Source: Phenylobacterium sp.
GTDB lineage: Bacteria; Pseudomonadota; Alphaproteobacteria; Caulobacterales; Caulobacteraceae
DNA: 64,000 bases
Direction of reading: 5' to 3'
NCBI RefSeq assembly: GCF_030651755.1
Contig: NZ_JAUSBZ010000100.1
Span: 1-64,000, forward strand
Part shown: piece after piece, positions 58,217 through 64,000 of the stretch
Numbering within the stretch: the first letter of the stretch is position 1
Layout: each line of letters starts with the position of its first letter
Position numbers and translations under genes: made by a program
The notes under the pieces: model-generated
The model's input: only the letters and a program-made list of their open reading frames with translations
The model's database searches: none
Told to the model about the DNA's origin: nothing

Positions 58217-58576
58217 ATGATCAGATCCATCCTCAGCCTTACCGCCGCCGCCGCCCTGCTGGCGGCCTGTGGCGGCCAGGACAATACGGCGGAGACCGAC
58301 ACCACCCAGGGTCCGGTCGTCTCGGCCTCCGAATCTCCGCGCAACGAAGCTATCGACACCCAACCCAATATGGGCGACGGCGCCCAGACCCCCGGGGCCA
58401 GTTCGTTCACTGAGGGCCAGGCCCGCGGCGCCATCGAGTCCGCCGGCTACACCCAGGTGGGCCCCCTGACCCAGAACGAGCAGGGCCTGTGGCAAGGGAC
58501 CGCCACCCGCAACGGCGCTGAGGTTCAGGTCTCCGTCGACTATCGCGGCGCCGTGACGCCGACGCCGGCCAACTGA
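58217..58576 (+). CDS. Hypothetical lipoprotein
   Basis: MIRSILSLTAAAALLAACGGQDN lipobox. Confidence 0.75.
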   Translation: MIRSILSLTAAAALLAACGGQDNTAETDTTQGPVVSASESPRNEAIDTQPNMGDGAQTPGASSFTEGQARGAIESAGYTQVGPLTQNEQGLWQGTATRNGAEVQVSVDYRGAVTPTPAN

Positions 58577-58599
58577 ACCCCATTCAAGGACCAAATTTC

Positions 58600-59370
58600 A
58601 TGACCAAGACTGTGACCCGGCTGTACGACAGCCACACCGAAGCCCTCCGGGCCGTCGACGACCTGGAACGCGCCGGAATCCATCACGACCGCATCAGCCT
58701 GGTGTCGAACAATGCCGACAACTGGCACGCGGGCCACAAGCATGACGAGGCCAAGACCCGCGGCGGTCCCCTGGGCGATCGCAACGGCGACGGTGAGAAC
58801 GACGTCGCTGAAGGCGCCGGCAAGGGCGCGGCCACCGGCGGGCTGGTCGGCGGCGCCGGCGGGCTCCTGGCCGGCCTTGGGATGCTGGCCATTCCGGGCC
58901 TTGGCCCGGTCGTCGCGGCAGGCTGGCTCGCCTCCACCGCGGTGGGCGCGGCCATCGGCGCCGCAGCTGGCGGCGCGGCGGGCGGCCTCCTGGGCGCCCT
59001 GAAGGAAGCGGGCCACTCTGACGAAGAGGCCCATGTCTACGCCGAGGGCGTCCGTCGGGGCGGCACCCTGGTGAGCGTCAAGGTGGAAGGCGGCGACGCT
59101 GCGCGTCTCGAGCAGATTCTCGACCAGCACCGGGGCGTCAGCGCCCAGGCGCGCGGTGAGGTCTATCGTGACGCCGGCTGGACGCGGTTCGACCCGGAAT
59201 CCCAGCCCTATACGGTCGAAGAAATCCGCGTCGAACGTCAGCGGTTTTCTGAGGGACGGTCCTTCGCCGGCCAGGAACCTCGCGATCCGTCAATGGACAC
59301 CGATGCGGGGCGCCGCACCGGTCAGGCGGGGGGCGATATCGTCAAGCCGATCCCCGGCGTCGATCGCTAG
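58600..59370 (+). CDS. General-stress-type protein with glycine-zipper segment
   Basis: VTRLYDSHTEALRAVDDLERAGIHHDRISLVSNNADNW; GLVGGAGGLLAGLGM...GAAIGAAAGGAAGGLLGAL. Confidence 0.82.
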   Translation: MTKTVTRLYDSHTEALRAVDDLERAGIHHDRISLVSNNADNWHAGHKHDEAKTRGGPLGDRNGDGENDVAEGAGKGAATGGLVGGAGGLLAGLGMLAIPGLGPVVAAGWLASTAVGAAIGAAAGGAAGGLLGALKEAGHSDEEAHVYAEGVRRGGTLVSVKVEGGDAARLEQILDQHRGVSAQARGEVYRDAGWTRFDPESQPYTVEEIRVERQRFSEGRSFAGQEPRDPSMDTDAGRRTGQAGGDIVKPIPGVDR

Positions 59371-59482
59371 AGCGCGTTCCGATAAGTGGGAACCGGTTAT
59401 CGGAACGAAACGCGCTCCAGACCTAGAGTTTAGAGCCCGATTCAACGATCAGACGATTCCGTCTGATCGCATCAGGCTCTAG
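59367..59482. repeat. Two-module intergenic palindromic repeat, full copy 2
   Basis: ctagagcgcgttccgataagtgggaaccggttatcggaacgaaacgcgct...gagcccgattcaacgatcagacgattccgtctgatcgcatcaggctctag. Confidence 0.9.
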
Positions 59483-59507
59483 GCCCGACACTTCAGACCG
59501 ACAGAAG

Positions 59508-59538
59508 CCCCCTGGTTCGCAAGGACCAGGGGGTTTTT
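59508..59538 (+). terminator. Rho-independent terminator
   Basis: ccccctggttcgcaaggaccagggggttttt. Confidence 0.85.
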
Positions 59539-59550
59539 GCTGTCAGGCCC

Positions 59551-60048
59551 TCAGTTGAACCGAACCTCAGCCCGGGCGCCGAGGTCGGGGGTATGGCCGG
59601 TGGCGTTGGCCTTGGCGATCTCCCAGGCGAACCGCATGGGACCCGCCTGGGAAATCCAGACCTGAGCGTCGTCGCAATCGAGGCTCAACAGGGTGAGGTG
59701 CGGGTCGTCCTTGCCCTCCGGATACCAGGCCGCAACCACGGCGTTCCAGTAGCGGTCCATGCGCTCGCGGTCCTGCCGCACCGTCAGTCGCCCGCCGACG
59801 CAGGCGCGGAAGTCGCGCTGCTGGAAGACGAACATCGCCGTATGGCCCGCACCGATATCACGGACCAGGTCGGTGTCGTTTCGGGTGAAGAACCATAGGC
59901 GGTTGGCCGAAGGCTCAACAAAGGCCGTCATAGGTTGCAGGTGGTGAGCCGGGCCGCCGACGACGCCCAGCATCCCGATCTGATCCTTCTCGATCTCGTC
60001 CCACAGGCGGCGTTCGACGGCCGCGGCGTCCTTGATGTCGGTGGTCAT
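59551..60048 (-). CDS. Pyridoxamine 5'-phosphate oxidase family (general stress) protein
   Basis: LWDEIEKDQIGMLGVVGGPAHHLQPMTAFVEPSANRLWFFTRNDTDLV. Confidence 0.9.
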   Translation of the reverse strand: MTTDIKDAAAVERRLWDEIEKDQIGMLGVVGGPAHHLQPMTAFVEPSANRLWFFTRNDTDLVRDIGAGHTAMFVFQQRDFRACVGGRLTVRQDRERMDRYWNAVVAAWYPEGKDDPHLTLLSLDCDDAQVWISQAGPMRFAWEIAKANATGHTPDLGARAEVRFN

Positions 60049-60118
60049 GTCTAGCCTCTCGTCAGGCCCCCTAAAAGGGAACCCGACCTGCGGGCCGCGG
60101 TTCCAGCCCGAGCCCGGT

Positions 60119-60925
60119 TCAGACCAGGTAGAGGAAGGCGAGGGCGGCCGAGCCCAAGGCGATGCGGTACCAGGCGAAGGGGGCGAAACCAAAGCGCCCC
60201 ACCACGGCGATCAGGCTCTTGACCACCATCAGGGCCGTTAGGAAGGCCACCAGAAAGCCGATGGCGATTCCCGCAAAATCTTGAAAGTTCAGCAGATGCC
60301 AGGATTTGAACAGGTCATAGGCGGTGGCCGCGACCATGGTCGGAGCCGCCAGGAAAAAGGTGAACTCCGCCGCGGTCTTGCGCTCCACCCCCATCATCAG
60401 CGAGCCCATGATGGTCGCTCCCGACCGCGAGACCCCTGGGATCATGGCCATGCACTGGAAGAGACCGATCAACAGGGCATTGCGCCAGGACAGTTCCTCA
60501 ATGCCGTGGATCACCGGCGGCGGCGCGATCTTTTCGATGACCAGGATGGCGACGCCCCCAATGACCAGCATCACCGCCACGATGGTGGGGTTTTCCAGCA
60601 TGAGCTTGATGGCGTCATAGGCGAACACCCCGATGACCATGGCCGGCAGGACCGCCAGGGCGAGGTTGCGGATGAAGGCGATGTCGGCGGGCCTGGCCTG
60701 CAGGGCCCCCAGCCCCACCCCGATGAAGCGCTGGGCGTAGACCACCAGCACCGCCAGGATGGCGCCGAGCTGGACGACGATCTTGAAGGTGGTCTCTGCC
60801 GGGCCTTTGAAGCCCAGGAGTTCTGCGGCCAGGATCAGGTGGCCGGTGGATGAGACCGGAAGGAACTCGGTCAGGCCCTCGATGACGCCGAGGATGATGA
60901 CACTGATGAGCGAATTCTGATCCAA
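60119..60925 (-). CDS. uppP: Undecaprenyl-diphosphatase (TTG start proposed)
   Basis: ILGVIEGLTEFLPVSSTGHLILAAELLGF; PGVSRSGATIMGSLMMG. Confidence 0.95.
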   Translation of the reverse strand: MDQNSLISVIILGVIEGLTEFLPVSSTGHLILAAELLGFKGPAETTFKIVVQLGAILAVLVVYAQRFIGVGLGALQARPADIAFIRNLALAVLPAMVIGVFAYDAIKLMLENPTIVAVMLVIGGVAILVIEKIAPPPVIHGIEELSWRNALLIGLFQCMAMIPGVSRSGATIMGSLMMGVERKTAAEFTFFLAAPTMVAATAYDLFKSWHLLNFQDFAGIAIGFLVAFLTALMVVKSLIAVVGRFGFAPFAWYRIALGSAALAFLYLV

Positions 60926-61081
60926 GTCGGCCCCCAAAAGTCCAGGCCGCTGCGATAGCGAATATCCCGCCCCTTGGCGAGGCGGCCAGGCGCCCGAGAC
61001 GGGAAAGGCCTCCAATTTCCGCTGACGCCATGTCGGAGGAGGGCATAATCGCCCGTCCTTGGATCAACAGGAAGAACGCCC

Positions 61082-61465
61082 ATGCTCTATGCCATCCTTT
61101 GCTATCACTCCGAGGCCATCGTCGGCGGCTGGTCCAAGGCGCAGGACGACGCGGTGATGGAGAAGCTGGACGTGGTCCACCAGAAGCTGGCGGCGCAAGG
61201 CCGGCTGGGGCCTGTAGCCCGCCTCTTGCCGACGTCGGCGGCGACGACCCTGCGCAAGGACAGTGATCCGCCCCTGGTTCTCGACGGCCCCTTCGCCGAG
61301 ACCAAGGAGCAACTGCTGGGCTTTTACATTGTCGACTGTGACGACCTCGATCAGGCCCTGGAAATCGCCCGCGAGCTGGGCCGCGCCAATCCGGGCGGCG
61401 CCTATGAGCTGCGACCCATCGGGGTCTATCATTCCAGCGCCCTGCCGGCCGACGCCGGACAATGA
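61082..61465 (+). CDS. YCII-related/DGPF domain protein
   Basis: MLYAILCYHSEA; PLVLDGPFAETKEQLLGFYIVD. Confidence 0.93.
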   Translation: MLYAILCYHSEAIVGGWSKAQDDAVMEKLDVVHQKLAAQGRLGPVARLLPTSAATTLRKDSDPPLVLDGPFAETKEQLLGFYIVDCDDLDQALEIARELGRANPGGAYELRPIGVYHSSALPADAGQ

Positions 61466-62715
61466 GCGAGCTGGCCTGGATCGACGGAGCGCTCGCTGCT
61501 GCGCGCCCCCAGGCCATGGCCGCCCTGCTGCGCTATTTCCGCGACCTCGACACCGCCGAGGAGGCCTTTCAGGAGGCCAGCCTGCGAGCCCTCCGGAACT
61601 GGCCTGAGAAGGGACCGCCAAGGGATCCCGCCGCCTGGCTGATCTTTGTCGGACGCAATGCGGCGCTGGATGGGGTCCGCCGCAAGGCCCGGGAAACGCC
61701 CCTGCCGCAGGAGGTGCTGATTTCCGACCTGGAGGACGCCGAGGCCGATCTGGTGGAGCGTCTGGACGGGGCCGACTATCGGGACGACGTCCTGCGGCTG
61801 CTGTTCATCTGCTGCCATCCCGACCTGCCGGCCACCCAGCAGATCGCGCTGGCCCTGCGGATTGTCTGTGGTCTGAGCGTGGCCGAAATCGCCCGGGCCT
61901 TCCTGGTGGGCGAGAGCGCTATGGAGCAGAGGATCACCCGGGCCAAGGCCAAGGTGGCCAAGGCCGGCGCCCCCTTCGAGGCGCCAGGGGCGGTGGAGCG
62001 GGCCGAGCGACTGGCGGCGGTGGCGGCCATGATCTACCTGCTGTTCAACGAGGGCTATTCCGCCAGCGGCGGCGAGGCGCCCCTGCGCGGCGGGCTCTGC
62101 GACGAGGCGATCCGATTGGGGCGCCTGCTCTTGCGCCTGTTCCCGGCTGAAGCGGAAATCATGGGTCTGACCGCCCTGATGCTGTTGCAGCACGCCCGCG
62201 CCCAGGCCCGTTTCGACGCCGACGGGGCCATCATCCTGATGGAGGATCAGGATCGCACCCATTGGAACGGTCGGATGATCGCTGAAGGACTGGCCCTGAT
62301 CGACAAGGCCATCCGACATCGTCAGCCCGGCCCCTACCAGATCCAGGCGGCCATCGCCGCTCTCCATGCCCGCGCGCCGCGCCCCGAGGATACGGACTGG
62401 CCGCAGATCGCCGGCCTCTATCAGGCTCTGGAGCATCATATGCCGTCGCCGGTGGTGACCCTGAACCGGGCTGTGGCGGTGGCGAAGACGCAAGGGCCAC
62501 AGGCGGCCCTGGAGCTTATCGATCCCCTGGCTGAGCGGCTGGCCGCCTATTTCCATTTCCATGGGGTGCGCGGCGCCATGCTGCTGGAGCTCGGCCGATC
62601 GGCCGAGGCCCGCGAGGCGTTTGACCGGGCCATCGCGCTCGCGCGTACGCCAGCGGAGGCCGCCCATATCCGCCAGCATATCGACCGACTGCAGGCCGAG
62701 GCCGCCCCGTCCTGA
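61462..62715 (+). CDS. ECF42-type RNA polymerase sigma factor (DUF6596 C-terminal extension)
   Basis: LLRYFRDLDTAEEAFQEASLRALRNWPEKGPPRDPAAWLIFVGRNAALDGVRRKAR; IYLLFNEGYSAS; overlaps DGPF gene. Confidence 0.93.
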   Translation: MSELAWIDGALAAARPQAMAALLRYFRDLDTAEEAFQEASLRALRNWPEKGPPRDPAAWLIFVGRNAALDGVRRKARETPLPQEVLISDLEDAEADLVERLDGADYRDDVLRLLFICCHPDLPATQQIALALRIVCGLSVAEIARAFLVGESAMEQRITRAKAKVAKAGAPFEAPGAVERAERLAAVAAMIYLLFNEGYSASGGEAPLRGGLCDEAIRLGRLLLRLFPAEAEIMGLTALMLLQHARAQARFDADGAIILMEDQDRTHWNGRMIAEGLALIDKAIRHRQPGPYQIQAAIAALHARAPRPEDTDWPQIAGLYQALEHHMPSPVVTLNRAVAVAKTQGPQAALELIDPLAERLAAYFHFHGVRGAMLLELGRSAEAREAFDRAIALARTPAEAAHIRQHIDRLQAEAAPS

Positions 62716-62722
62716 GCCCAGA

Positions 62723-62751
62723 CAAAAACCCCCGGCCTTGCGGCCGGGGGT
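62723..62751 (-). terminator. Rho-independent terminator for the minus-strand acyl-CoA dehydrogenase
   Basis: On minus strand: acccccggccgcaaggccgggggtttttg. Confidence 0.82.
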
Positions 62752-62793
62752 CCATGTCGTCCGACGCTTCCGACCGAAGTCGGAAGAAGCGTC

Positions 62794-63930
62794 TTAGTAG
62801 CCCTGGATGCGGGCGTAGCGGTCGCGATGATAGGCCTGGTTGCCGAAGGCCGCCTCGGCCGCACGGGCGCGCTTCATATAGAAGCCCGCGTCGTGGGCGT
62901 CGGTCATGCCGATGCCGCCATGCATCTGAACCATCTCGTTGGACACGAGGTGGAAGACGTCGCCCATCTTGGCCTTGGCCAGGCTGACCAGTTCCGGAAC
63001 GTCCGGGGTGTCGGCGTCGATGGCCTGAAGGGCGGCTTCGACGGCCGAACGGGCCAGTTCGAGATCGGTGAACATCTTGGCCGCGCGGTGCTGCAGGGCC
63101 TGGAACGAACCGATGACCTGACCGAATTGCACCCGGACCTTGAGGTAGTCGAGGGTCACTTCGAAGGCCTGCACGGCCGAGCCGAGCATTTCGGCGCAGA
63201 GGCCGGCGCGGGCGCGGTCGAGGGTCTTTTCCAGCAGGGCATAGCCCTTGTCGACTTCGCCCAGAACCGCGTCTTCACCCACTTCGACGCCGTCGAAGGT
63301 GATGTTGGCGGCGCCGCGGCTGTCAGCCAGGTGCAGACGCTTGCGGCTTACGCCCTTGGCGTCGCCGGCCACCAGGAACAGGGTGATCCCGTCGGTGTCG
63401 CCCGGCTTGCCCGAGGTGCGCGCCGAGACGATCAGCAGGCCAGCGGCCATGCCTTCCAGCACGAAGGACTTGGAGCCCGACAGCTTGTAGCCCGAACCGG
63501 ACTTTTCAGCCTTCAGGGCGACCTTTTCCGGCGCGTGATGCGCGCCTTCGTCGATCGCCAGGGCGCCGACGACTTCACCGCCGGCGATCTTCGGCAGCCA
63601 TTCGGACTTCTGGGCGTCGGAGCCGCCCAGAACCAGGGCCGAGGCCGCGGCCAAGCCCGACGCCAGCAGCGGCGAGGCGGTCAGGGTGCGGCCGGTTTCC
63701 TCCAGGATCAGGCCCATGGAGAGGTAGCCGAAGTCCGAGCCGCCGTACTCCTCGGGGATGATCACCCCGGCCCAGCCCATCTCGGCCATTTCGTTCCAGG
63801 CGTTGGCGTCGTAGCCAAGCTCGACCCCGCTGTCGCGCATCTTGCGGAAGGCGGTGACGGGAGACTTTTCCTGCACCCAGCTCTTCGCGGCGTCGCGAAG
63901 CATTGTTTGTTCTTCGTTGAGAACGGCCAT
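62794..63930 (-). CDS. Acyl-CoA dehydrogenase family protein
   Basis: VIIPEEYGGSDFGYLSMGLILEETGRTL; VRVQFGQVIGSFQALQHRAAKMFTDLE; QMHGGIGMTDAHDAGFYMKRA. Confidence 0.95.
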   Translation of the reverse strand: MAVLNEEQTMLRDAAKSWVQEKSPVTAFRKMRDSGVELGYDANAWNEMAEMGWAGVIIPEEYGGSDFGYLSMGLILEETGRTLTASPLLASGLAAASALVLGGSDAQKSEWLPKIAGGEVVGALAIDEGAHHAPEKVALKAEKSGSGYKLSGSKSFVLEGMAAGLLIVSARTSGKPGDTDGITLFLVAGDAKGVSRKRLHLADSRGAANITFDGVEVGEDAVLGEVDKGYALLEKTLDRARAGLCAEMLGSAVQAFEVTLDYLKVRVQFGQVIGSFQALQHRAAKMFTDLELARSAVEAALQAIDADTPDVPELVSLAKAKMGDVFHLVSNEMVQMHGGIGMTDAHDAGFYMKRARAAEAAFGNQAYHRDRYARIQGY

Positions 63931-64000
63931 CTTATTGTAATCCCTATAAAAATTCGAGTGAGTGCTTATTTCGGGTCGGGCAGGCCGAGGATGCGCTTGG

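Overview
High-GC alphaproteobacterial chromosome segment, probably Caulobacterales (inferred from gene families and codon bias). It is densely coding and mostly housekeeping or metabolic. Main blocks: biotin genes bioA/bioF/bioD; SelO; gluQRS; coq7 and dsbB; a tyrosine/homogentisate catabolic operon (HPPD, isoaspartyl peptidase, hmgA, unknown ORF, FAH-family, MarR); feoAB; one tRNA-Leu(CAA); several transporters; two TonB-dependent receptors; a TPP riboswitch followed by an unknown membrane protein and thiC; a glyoxylate-shunt locus (glcB, ScfR/RamB-like regulator, aceA); stress-type genes; uppP; an ECF42-type sigma factor with a DGPF/YCII protein; and an acyl-CoA dehydrogenase. The most interesting locus is a tightly coupled four-gene operon at 40681-47343. 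It encodes a TonB-dependent receptor, a CobN-like chelatase that appears exported and C-terminally membrane-anchored through a Pro/Ala-rich linker, a MotA/TolQ/ExbB-like channel, and a DUF2149 protein with an ExbD-like TM aspartate. It resembles the Bacteroidetes hmu (HmuS) haem-dechelation architecture and has a Zur-like palindrome just upstream. Other leads: a two-module palindromic repeat family (two full and two split copies), FNR/FixK-like boxes before two loci, a near-perfect inverted repeat in front of the HPPD operon, a TPP-riboswitch-linked unknown membrane protein, an internally duplicated protein of unknown function, and a 37-aa membrane miniprotein absent from the ORF track. No CRISPR array, prophage or transposase was recognised.
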